64,000 bases of DNA from Apostichopus japonicus (taxonomy: Eukaryota; Echinodermata; Holothuroidea; Aspidochirotida; Stichopodidae). The stretch lies in contig NC_092571.1 of the NCBI RefSeq assembly GCF_037975245.1, positions 18,500,917 through 18,564,916 on the forward strand. The letters are read 5' to 3'. The notes below the pieces were generated by a model that worked only from the letters and a program-made list of their open reading frames with translations, did not search any database and was not told the DNA's origin. The position numbers and the translations under genes are program-made. This document shows positions 1 to 12,300 of this stretch, one piece after another (position 1 is the first letter of the stretch; the number at the start of each line of letters is the position of its first letter).

Positions 1-3000
1 TTATCTTTTATCTGGACCTGAGATCAGGGAGTTCCATAACAATTCCCTGCTGAGATGACCATTTCTGCTATGAACACTGTTGTGGGTATTGACCGTAGTG
101 ACAGTACACTAGTGTCTAATTACCGACGTTAGCAAGCTGTGTGTGTATTTTCTGGGATCGATGGTGGTGTCTAACACTTCTGTTACACCTCAGTCGAAAC
201 TAGGTCAGATTACCGTCATGAGACGTTTCTTTGTGCGCGAGTCTTCACACCCTTTAAACAATGCGGTGGTCTAAATACGTATCTACCGCGGGCAGCGATG
301 CAGGCTTGGTTTAGGGCAGCCCGGGTAAAATTTTAAACAAATCTTTTTAATGTTTATGAAACGTGAGGCCTATCAGAAATGTTTGGTCTAAAAGCTATTG
401 GGAATCCCCGTCCCTCGCAATGTTACGGCCCATGTGCGCGTTTTGATTCGAGCATAAACGGAGAACGTCGATTGACTTAATTAAATTAATATATATAACG
501 GGAACATACCGTACTGATTTTAAGTTCTAGGACAGAATTGAGAAGAACATACACAACTGGAAATTCTCTTTCCCTTACACTTCCCCTCTCTCATTTCGAT
601 ATCTTCCAATCGTCGGACACCTCATGCATCGTGAGCGGTAGTTGATATTGATGCCTCCAGTCGAATGACACAACACATTGGTGCACTATGCATGATAATT
701 ATGATTCCCCCCAAAAGTAATCAATGAAGGAAATCCTTTTGCCAGACAAATGTAGGTCCAATCACATGCATCATTCATAACACTTGTCTGCCTGTAGAAT
801 AGCCGGTACATCAACAGCCCAAGCAGAGACCGTTATGTAGATCACGGGCGACAATAATATCACCCATTAGGAATGAATAGATTCACCCGCAGACGACTAC
901 CTGGCTGACAAGCTAGCATTATAGATGGTCACATATCATACAGGCTACCGTAGTTTAGGATCGCGACCCAAATCAGACTTACCCGTGCAGATAAGAAACT
1001 ATTGTCAGCGTTTCCCAAAGTTTTCCTATACGCATTTATGACTACTGGAACTTTTGAAATGGATTTTCAGTTTGTTGAGCATGTTTACGTTCAATGCAGA
1101 ATAGCAAATTTTATAACAAGGGAGATGTCAGTGAGTTGGTAACCTTGTGTAGATTTGGTTACAAGGCAAGGCCGCGACTGTGAGATTCCACTGCATGATA
1201 TTACATGAAAGGTTAAAGGAAGATTTACAATGAGAGAGCTAAGCCATTCAAACCACAAAGTGCATATATGCATAATAACAAACGTACGTTGGACTGTCCA
1301 TTGTTTTTATTATTATATTAATTATCATAATAACCTTTCTGGAGAGGGCGTTTAATGGCCATAACAGTTGCAAGAAACCGCGTCAGTTAAAAATCAGTGT
1401 AAGAATGTCCCAAAGTGCACTTTGCAACAGTTCGCAACCCGCAGTCTTTCCCGTGCAGTGAAAAATTGGGTTTTCTATGAGATGGGGAGAGGGAGGATGT
1501 GAGTTGTGGGAGGGCTCAGGGGTTGGAAGGGATATTTCATCACCTTAACTGTGTTTCAAATAGACTGGATCATATAGTCAAGGAATTTAGTTGGCAGGCG
1601 CCTGCGCAGGCCGACGTACGACCCTTGCAAATTAATCGTCGGACTATGAGATTGAGAGGAACCGTCACATGCAGTATGTGCAAAGGCTCCCCCCCCCCCC
1701 CCTTACAACTTAACATGTTGGGATAACAATGACACCAAAATCATACAATATAGCACAAACGAAATGGGACACCGTTGTTTATCACGTAGCTGAAACAGCA
1801 CCCACGGCTTTAACTGTTTATCACGGAGCCTCGTATCATAGTGGAGGTAATGATTACCTTGACAGGTCAATCACATTCATTGTTTCGATTATGCTCCACT
1901 ATCTTAAAACAGAACCCAACTTGTACATATTGCTAAGCAATGAATTTCCATTGATTTGACTATGGTGTTATTAACGATTAATTAGTTTCCATAGTAACCA
2001 TCCTTAAAAGTACAGAAACATTAAACTATGGTCACAAGGAAAGTTACGCTAAGAACGCCGTACAATAGAGGCATGATTAGCTGATCTGGAATTTTCCACG
2101 CGTGAAAACCAGATACCGTATAGCAATTCTCAACCGCGATTGGTCAGTAAGAAATGCTGAATATTCAGTACTACAAATTGTTGCGACATTTTAAATGGCT
2201 CGAACGTTCAGTGTATCTCTCTCTTTCAACTGCAGTAACCGACCAGAGCGGACGGGCTACACGTGCTGTTACAAACGGGTACATATTTATCGTTATTTAA
2301 GAATGATTGCCCGTAACATAGAGGAAATATTAGACAGTGTTTTTTTAACTGAAGTCGATCATCCATTTATTTAGGCATTCGTTTAAGTGAAGTACGTACA
2401 TGAAAATTTGAGTCTGTTGAAAATATCTGAATAAGTGAAAGTTTCCCTTCGGTGATAAAGAAACTGTCGATCGGCTCCTAAGTTATTTTGTCGTCTGCTG
2501 CGTCGTAACTCGTATATCTGTATATATTGCAACATAAACTGAAGTGGATATTTGTGCTCACATTGCTTTAAGTCATGATACGGTCGCAATGGATTAATCT
2601 GTTTCTATGCATAGTTACTGTTTCAGGTATCCATAGGCCTAACTAGAAGTAATGACTTGATCCAGATTAGTCTAGCCTTACATTAATATTTCTTGTTACA
2701 AAGCACCACTTTTTCCCAATGTATTGTTAGCTAAACATTGGATGTTTGGCTAGTTGTTTGACAAATCAATTTTAGAATATTGTTAATTTACATTGAGCCA
2801 AGTTAATGGAAACTGACAGTGTTTTTGTGCATCATGGAAATTGATTGTTTCATTTTGCTTCTAATTCATACAGATGGCAAACAGGCTGTTTACATACTTA
2901 ATTTGTCAAGAAACATTGTGTTCCCTGTTGAATTTTCCAGCAATCTTCTTAAATATTGATGACAAAAAGCAATTTATTTTGTATGAAATAGTAAGATCAC

Positions 3001-3067
3001 ATCTCTTGCAATGCATTCCTTCTTCACTTCCCAGGGTGCCTACATGTGATGTATTTTCATTTTACAG
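1..3067. other. Upstream non-coding region of MTHFR
   Basis: No open frame here shows domain-like composition or splice-supported continuity. The stretch should hold the MTHFR promoter and any 5' non-coding exon, but no promoter element stands out. It includes an A/T-rich run near 478-500 and a C homopolymer of about 12 near 1691. A good 3' splice acceptor (T-rich tract ending in ACAG) closes the region at 3067. This suggests that an intron lies just upstream of the coding start and that the real first exon is somewhere in this stretch or before it. Confidence 0.5.
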
Positions 3068-3126
3068 AAATGTTCTAAGAGAAAACTGCATATAGTGACA
3101 AATTTCACTGAAGAAAGATAGGAAAT
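3068..3126 (+). other. MTHFR: 5' untranslated part of MTHFR first coding exon
   Basis: The acceptor TTTTCATTTTACAG ends at 3067. Between it and the ATG at 3127 there is an in-frame TGA at 3109-3111, so translation cannot start further upstream in this exon. The ATG has an A at position -3. The acceptor assignment is inferred from the motif only. Confidence 0.55.
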
Positions 3127-3365
3127 ATGTATACAACCCTGGATCTGTACGAGCAGAACTGTGTGCTTCCAAAGCAGACTAATGGCTGCTATGGCAACTT
3201 TAGTAATGCCCCGAGCACTTGCTCATCACGTAGCCAGTCTCCTACTAATTGCAGTCTAACCCTTAAAGACAAAATCCAAAGTCGGATAGCTTCTGGGGAT
3301 CAGTGGTTCTCTCTGGAATTTTTCCCTCCAAGGACCCCTAGTGGTGCTGTCAATTTGCTAGCAAG
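3127..3365 (+). CDS. MTHFR: MTHFR exon 1 (N-terminal tail and first barrel strand)
   Basis: Encodes residues 1-80. It contains the Ser-rich regulatory tail ([11 protein letters not shown]) and the catalytic motif SLEFFPPRT. The donor is GCAAG|GTGAGT and the phase is 2, so the split Arg80 codon is completed by exon 2. Confidence 0.95.
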
Positions 3366-6300
3366 GTGAGTCTGTTCTTCTTCAAATTGAATAATCAAAG
3401 TGAGTTTGTTGCTTGATAGTGGAAATGTGGGGAAGAGGTTGCAAAATACGTGGTGAACACATTTCGTGAAAAAAATAGGGGACAAACTAAAACGAATGAT
3501 CGAATGACAATTGACTTTGTACAGGGTTAATTATCATTTGCGAATGACACCGAATGACAACGAATGACAACGAAGGACAGTATTGAGAAGAGATAGAATG
3601 ATGAACGGAGTGGAGTAAATGCGGTTATTGGTTTTCCGCGCAAAAATGATTTGAGGAAAATCGCATATAACGTGGTTGCAGGGTTTTGGTGTAATTTACG
3701 GATAGAAACCACAGGGAAAGTTTTTGTGTGAGAATGTGCTTGAGTGCTGTGCTTTTTACCTCTGTAGATTTATATAGAAAGATAACTGAAGCCGTTTCAA
3801 GATTATAGTATTGTTAGTTTGTAACAATTAATATCGGAAAAAATGACGTTAAATTTACTTTTTAAAATCAGACTTACAATTTCGCTTACTATAAGGTGCA
3901 TTTTTATCTTGTCCGTACTTTACTAGATCTAGATACCCACGAAGTCTGAACTGTGATATCCGGTTGAAGCAATGTCTGTGCTGTCATTACTGTCATTCGT
4001 TTTAGTCAACGCATTTTTCTAGTGTGTACAACATATTGTCATTCGTTATGTGTAACGCAATTGTCATTCGTTTTAGTTGGAGTATATACTGGGTGCATAA
4101 TGTATTACGTGCAGTTATAGTCAGACAATGTCACTAACTCTAACTTGCATGTAAGATGCAATAAAAATTATGATTTTTTTGATCTCAAAATATTTATTTG
4201 TTTTCAGGCTTGACAGGATGTTTGAAGGAAAACCTTTGTTTTGTGATATAACTTGGCATCCCAAAGGAAATCCTGCTGGACACACAGAAACAAGCTCAAT
4301 TGAAATAGCCAAAGCAGCAGTTAATTATTGTGGACTAGAGACAATGCTTCATATGACTTGTGTTAATAATTCAAAAGAAGCTGTGAACAGTCATTTGAAT
4401 AGAGTAAAGGATGGAGGCATCAGAAATATACTTGCCCTGCGTGGAGGTGAGCATTTATAGAAACTTGCTATTTAATTAAGCCATCATAAAAGTTGTTATC
4501 AATTCCTCCAGGTATTTTTAGCCTAACCTCTTTGTGATATGATGGTATACAATAGTTTTCATGATGCTAAGAATTTTTGTTCTTGATTTTCTTTGAGTTT
4601 GCTAAGTGTTTTAGTTAATCCTTCACCTATGTGATGTCATTGATGGTTGATCAGACTCCACCAGCATGAGATTCCTACCTGTTTAAAAGCTAGAGTAAGA
4701 ATGCACAAAGCAAGGAGAAATATACCTCAATTGATGCAAGGATTATATCTTTCTTTAGAATTTCAGTGAATGAGTGATATAATTCATAGAAGTGGGTCAA
4801 AGTACATCTTTGATGTTTCAGCTATCTTTTTGACCATTTTTGAGAGGCTGTAGATATATACTAGAGACTAACACAAGTTTGCAGTCAAAAGATTATCTAC
4901 AATGTGCAACAACATATGACAGCAATTATGTGATGAGGGCAGTAGACTAGATTGCTGGAGATTTTCATAAAGACTCCTACCCTACCAGTGCTGCTGACTA
5001 TTTTCTTTAGTCTCAAAAAAGGGCTCTAAAACTAAACTTACTGTAAACTATTCTGTTCAGTAATGCTCAATCCCCTTCTGCCACCCATCATTAAACATCA
5101 TTGCAACACAGATTGCACTCTGTAAACTTCCAAATCGAAGCATTATTTTAGAACAAGTGCTAACTACTGAGCTGTGTTTCCATCGACATTGGTTAATAAG
5201 TGGAAGCAAATGAAGAGACATTAAACTTACTATTACAGAAACTGACCAGAAGTGGCATATAATCATTTCTTATACACTTTCTGGTCATGGTTTATTCCAT
5301 GATGTTTGGGCAGGATGGCTATTAGGTGTAACCTGTGCACATAAACCATGCATATATCCCTCTATGTGATCAAGCTGTATTTCATGATAAAACTGGAAAT
5401 GTTTTGCTTGTGATTATATAGTGGTGTGTTTCTTGAAAATCAGAAAAGTTTGTGACATAGAATTTGTGACATTGTACCTTTCAGGAAAGAACCAAAAAGT
5501 TCAGTTTATTATCTGTTTGACAAGACTAAAACTTGTATGTATCACACTGTGCATGAATTTATTCTTTTCCAAATTGCATTACAAAATTTTGGTTATCCCA
5601 GTAGATTAAAGGAGTAAGAGATTAAACTTGTACGTAAAATATTTGCCCTTTTCATTTATGCATACCCTTGTAGTAAATTAATAATTTGAAGCTCATGCAT
5701 ATTCATTACTTATACAAGTGTGCCCATTGATCTCTCCTCCTCATGTACAGTCAGGATGCATCATTATACGCTAACACTCACCTTGATCATTTACTTTTAA
5801 CCACTGATCAAATTGATTCCACCTCCAATGCATATTGGGACGCATTCTTTGGGCCCGAATTTGTGGGGCCGTATACTTTCGGGACCATTTGGGCCCACAT
5901 TTTTTGGGGTTCAATGTTTGCTTGGCAAATCAATTTGAATTCAGTTTTAATTGGGCCAAATATTTTTGGGACCATTATTAAGGTGCAATACTTTTCGGAG
6001 GGTCCAAAATTTTAAAATTTCAGTAACTCCACAACCTTCTATTGGATTGTATCCAAACTTGGAGTACAGTTGTTGGTTAATAGCTGGTACATGTGGGCCT
6101 AATTTTTTTGGGCCCAACATTTTGCTGGGCCAATTTTGGGACATTTTTCTGACCCAAGTTTGGATATTGCCACTGTGCTGTTGTTTTAGCATTGGAATGA
6201 CTGATATATTCAATGCATTTATTTTCCTTGGGCTCTTGTTATACTATGTCACTTAAAAGACTTTGTCACCATAACAACTAATTCCTGGTAACCTTCTTTA

Positions 6301-9300
6301 TATGTTGCCACATCAGTCAATAGATAATCCTCTTTGTTTTGGTGTGTTCAAGTTCATGAATATTAAAGCAGCATTTTGCGTTTTGTCACCGTTTTCCACT
6401 TTTTTGAAAAGTCCATCAAGTTTTTTACATATATCAATCACAAAACAGCAAACTAAGATATTAGCCAGGTTTTTTCCCTGCCCAAAACATTCATTGGCGA
6501 GTAATGAAGGACATTTCATATTAATCGCATACAGTTCCCCCAACCCACTAGTTTGAATTCAACCAATCAGAGATGCAGGTTTAATTATGAGCCGTTGCTA
6601 AAATAGATTCAAAATGTCGAGTTGGTAACTTGGTACAACCAGTGAGCTGGACTCAAACAGCTCCCTGCTACAACTGCCATAGACAATCTACACAAATCAA
6701 TCATGGTGTTGTATTACGTATTGGCCAATGACGTTCGTAGATTTTAAATATTCATATTATGTGCGAGGTTTATTTGGATCCCAACAGAAAATACCTTGGA
6801 GAAAAACAAAGTTGAAAGTTGTAAATTTTTCGACTTTTATACCACCATTTGAAGTAAGATTTGAATAGATACAGTAAGCTACAGTAGTTATGTATGTTGT
6901 TATGGCATCATGGAATCAGTGAGGTTGAGAAAAACCATAGAAAAGGACGCAAAATGCTGCTTTAACATGTATGGCTTACCACACTATGCATATGTTAAGG
7001 CATCAGAACTGTTTCATTTTCTAGTTAATACTATTAAATTAATGGAATGTATGTATTCTGAGATCAGGGCAACTGACGTTTCAAAAATGTGTGAACAAAA
7101 GAGTATGAATTTCAACATGTACTGAGCATTTAGAGCTGAGGCGATTAGAATACTGTCAATGTGTATGGAGCCAAGCCTGTTAAGGCTTATGGAGCCAAGA
7201 CATAGAGCCAAGGCAGTTGCTATTTTCTACAGGACCAAGCCACATCTAGTAGTTGACTACTCCTGATTCAGCAATGTGTACTGTCAAGGTGACCAAACTT
7301 ATGAAGTGTTACCATAATTAAGAACAGTCTGAACAGGTTGGCTTGAAAGGCCTAACATACAGTATGTATGTATGTATACAGTATGTCATTTTGGCAGATA
7401 TGACAAAGTGATACTTTAAAAAATAATGGTAAGAGAAAAAAGTTGTTTGCTAGAATAACTGCTGAGTGGGTGGCTCACACGTTCATGTTGTAATGTGAAT
7501 AAAATGGTAAAAAGTTTGCTGTTATGATGATATTAATATCTTCTTTCTTCCAGATGTCCCTGGTAACATTGCTTGGAAACCAACACCAGGTGGATTCAAT
7601 TATGCGTTAGATTTAGTGAAACACATCAGAGAAGAATTTGGTGACTTATTCACAATCTGTGTTGCTGGTAAGTTCAGAGAAGATTCCATGAATATTGTCA
7701 TATATCTTACCATACATAACTGTGGGATGACTGTCTAACCCTAACCTGTACCTCTTCCAAAATGTACAGAAGATAATATTTCACACAGGTTTGGGAATAT
7801 ACTGGATATTCTTTCATTATAAACAAGTAGGCCTCGTCACTTTAACAAAAAGCAATCCACAGAGTTGCATACATGTCTCTTGTAAACACATTTAATGAAT
7901 AATTGCTTATGGACTACATAACAAAATTATCCTGGTTCATGAACTCCACACTAAACCATTTTGTCTTCAAGAAGCAGAGATATGTTTTGGTGCTGAAAGT
8001 GACCCTATACTCTATTTCCTTGGCTGTATTGAGAGTACCTTTTATGCATAACAGAAAATGTGCAATTTAATTGTAAATAAGTTGGGATATTACAGAAGCA
8101 TTTTGCCATCCATTGGAACAAAAGTTCCCTACCGTTAAAATCCGAATGAGCACATGGGACATATTACTTTAGGTCATCGTCTTAGCAAACTGCTAAGCAG
8201 TTTCATAAAATAAACAGCCAAGTCCAGAGATACTGTATGTTGCAATGCCAAAGGGGCTTAATAATTGACTTTTCTCTTATAGTTAAAACCTTAATATTTT
8301 ATTTTGCCATATTAGGACTATCTTTCCATGCATTACAGATAAGGTTCATCATAAAGTTCTGCAAATAATTTAGGATATTCTGGTGAGATTCTCCATCCAT
8401 TCTTTGATGATCCCTATATCTTAATAGAAACAAATATACAGTACCCTACCAATGAATGTTTTATAGGTAAAATCTCACTTGAGGACATCACCTCGTGAAC
8501 AACGTTAATAGAAAGGAAAGAATATGTAGACTGTTATTTTGAATTCCTTTTTAAGACAGTATCTCTGGTTGACATTTGTTATTTCTGTATTTTGTTGTTG
8601 TATAGGTTACCCTAAGGGTCATCCTGATGCAGCAAGCTATGAAGAAGACTTGATGTATCTTAAAGCCAAGGTTGATGCAGGAGCTGATCTCATTATTACA
8701 CAATTATTCTTTGAAGCTGAGGACTTTTTAAGCTTCCAGAGAGACTGCCGACGAATTGGGATAACAATTCCAATAATCCCTGGCATAATGCCTATTCAGG
8801 TTAATTAATTTCAGAAATTGTTTTCTTTTGTGCATATCATATGTAGATGAGGGATCTGTTTGAAGTACAGAAAACCAAAAACCTTTTTGGTATTTGTTTC
8901 TCATGTGGTTTGATGAACAGAACAAATAAGTTTTTACGTACCTTCCTCAATCCTATAGTCAAAGGTGATTACACAAAGTAAGTTAAGTAACAATGAGGTA
9001 GGCATGAGGTGAAATGAAGGGAATTATTAGTCGCACATTGTCTGAAGTCTGTGGATGAGGTAGGCATGAGGTGAAATGAAGAGAATTATTAGTCACAAAT
9101 TGTCTGAAGTCTGTGGATAAGGTAGGCATGAGGTGAAATGAAGAGAATTATTAGTCACAAATTGTCTGAAGTCTGTGGATGAGGTAGGCATGAGGTGAAA
9201 TGAAGGGAATTATTAGTCACAAATTGTCTGAAGTCTGTGGATGAGGTAGGCATGAGGTGAAATGAAGGGAATTATTAGTCACAAATTGTCTGAAGTCTGT

Positions 9301-12300
9301 GGATGAGGTAGGCATGAGGTGAAATGAAGAGAATTATTAGTCACAGATTGTCTGAAGTCTGTGGATGAGGTAGGCATGAGGTGAAATGAAGAGAATTATT
9401 AGTCACAAATTGTCTGAAGTCTGTGGATGAGGTAGGCATGAGGTGAAATGAAGAGAATTATTAGTCACAAATTGTCTGAAGTCTGTGGATGAGGTAGGCA
9501 TGAGGTGAAATGAAGAGAATTATTATGCAAGTCTGACATTGTCTGAAGTCTGTGGATTAAATAATGTGTGACATATTTTGTATAGTTTGGTCCAGCTGAT
9601 CATTACATTGCTTGTTTGTTTACAGGGGTACCATTCTCTTCGCAATCTTGTTCAATTGTCCAAGTTGGAAGTACCGCAAGAGATACTTGACGTGATTGAG
9701 CCGATAAAAGATAATGACGTAGCAATCAGAAATTATGGAATAGAACAAGCAGTAAAGGTGATGCAAAAGCTATTCAAAAGGTATTTACTACAGATTTTGT
9801 TTTCTTGTTAATGACTCATTTGTTGAATTGAATTATACCATTCAATCTGTAGATTAGAAGTAGAAACTTTTACATTACAAAGCCCGAACAGACAAATGTC
9901 AGATAGAAACTTTACCATTGACACTGCACTGCAACTTTGAGAGAGGTATTTTCAATGTTCCAAACTACTTTTCATTCCAGTATATATTTTGGAGGAAATT
10001 CTTAAATCTTCTTTTTGATTGGATGTTTGGAATGATATTTTTCACTCAAATCCCTTTATAGTACCACCTGTATCACCTGTCTATAGTTTCATCCAAACAT
10101 GCTGAAAGTTTAAATGGTTGTTAAGATGTGTTTAAAACTTATATGAAAACTGTCTGGGTGACAAGATATTAATTACCCCTGATTTGGTGAAAATATTTAG
10201 ACTTGTCTTGTCTGGCAGGAATGGTTGCTTGTTAGCTTGAAGCTGAGCTTTGGGGCATATGGTAAGGAGTGCCTCTAGTATACAAGTAACAACACTCTAC
10301 TTGCATCTAGCAATAGGAACCAGTGTACACACTATTGTAATTGCAATATTCTTGTTGCATCTAGCAATAGGTACCAATTTAAACACTATTTTACTTGATA
10401 GCCAGCATTTACATCTATAAGAGGTACCAGCTTGTTATGGTTACAAGTACTAACCTTGATGCCTCTTGGTGGCTTGGTAATACATTTTTATCGGAAGTAC
10501 TTCGCTACTTGATATTTAAAGAGCTTAGATGAAAAGCTGTTCTCTTTCTTAAGTTATCTCAAATCCAACTGTAGTAATTGGAAGTCTATTTAGGTGATTA
10601 AAATTATTAACAAAAATAGGTATGTTAAATCAAACTTGCAATTTATTTAAGAGAGAACAAATGATTGCAAAAACATTAACTATATCACTTTTTCAATCCT
10701 AATATTTGCATAAATGCACGATGGATAAAGACCACCTCACTCCAGGTTTTTTTTGAAAAGCTTCTTTACAGTTTCATATTTACAAATTTGTTTTCCTCAA
10801 TCATCCTGATTGGTGGTTTCTAGTTTGGATATCTTCTGATAAGGTCACAATGATTTCATGCTTTATTTTCATGTTGGCTATGTTTGGTTACAGTGGTGAA
10901 GTGTACGGACTCCATGTCTATACCCTGAATCGTGAGGTTGCTACCAAACAGATTTTAAAGAGGTTAGGACTCTGGATGTCTGAACCTCGCAGACCTCTAC
11001 CCTGGAAAATGACAGCCAATCACATGAGGAAAGAAGATGTCAGACCAATCTTTTGGGGGTCAAGGCCAAAGAGCTATGTCTATAGGTATGGATACCAGTT
11101 TCAGGTATATTACAAATCAGTTGACTTCTGTGAAGTCAAATACTACCATTTTGAGAAACAAGTGTAATATGAACCTTTATCCTAAAGAGACACAAGGAGA
11201 AGGTAAGACAAACTCATTGGTGTTTTCATAGCTTTATATTATCATCTAATAACTGCATATTTGGGCATGGTATAAAGAGGCACAAAGAGAAATGTAATTG
11301 GTATGTGTTTTTATAACTTGATGTTACCATCTACTTATACACAATGAAAACCACATTGGTATAAGCATTTTGGGCATGGTGTAGAGAGGCACAAAGAGAA
11401 ATGTAATTGGTATGTGTTTTCGTAACTTTATGTTATCATCTACTTATACACAATGAAAACCACATTGGTATATGCATTTTGGGCATGGTGTAGAGAGGCA
11501 CAAAGAGAATGTAATTGGTATGTGTTTTCGTAACTTTATGTTATCATCTACTTATACACAATGAGAACCACATTTGTATGAGCATTTTGGGCATTGTATA
11601 AAGAGGCACAAAGAGACATGTAATTGGTATGTGTTTTTATAACTTTATGTTATCATCTACTTATACACAATGAAAACCACATTGGTATAAGCATTTTGGG
11701 CATGGTATAGAGAGGCACAAAGAGAAATGTATTTGGTATGTGTTTTCATAACTTTGTTTTCATCACCTCATTGATATATGTGTATTTGTAACTGTATAGG
11801 TGTGGTCCTTAAGTTTCATGTCTGTCCATTTATGCTTCTATTACTAGAACTCAAGAGTGGGATGACTTCCCCAACGGCCGATGGGGCGACTCATCATCTC
11901 CTGCTTTTGGAGAGTTAAATGATTATCATCTCTTCTACCTGAAATGCAAAGCTCCTAAACAAGAACAGCTTAAGATGTGGGGAGAGGAATTGACTTGCCC
12001 AGAAGATGTCTTTGAGGTCTTCACATGCTACTTGTCTGGTGAAGCTAATAGATATGGAACAGTGGTGAGTGAACTACCTTCTGTAGTAGGAATTTACCTA
12101 ATAGATATATAGTGGTGAGTGAATTACGTACTGTGGTGGTAGGCTACCCTAATAGATATATAGTGGTGAGTGAATTACATACTGTGGTGGTAGGCTACCC
12201 TAATAGATATATAGTGGTGAGTGAATTACGTACTGTGGTGGTAGGCTACCCTAATAGATATATAGTGGTGAGTGAATTACGTACTGTGGTGGTAGGCTAC

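Noticed and set aside
11037-11231. Alternative continuation of MTHFR exon 6 past 11085
   Set aside because: Only the GT at 11086 joins exon 7 in phase with family alignment; the extension has no similarity.
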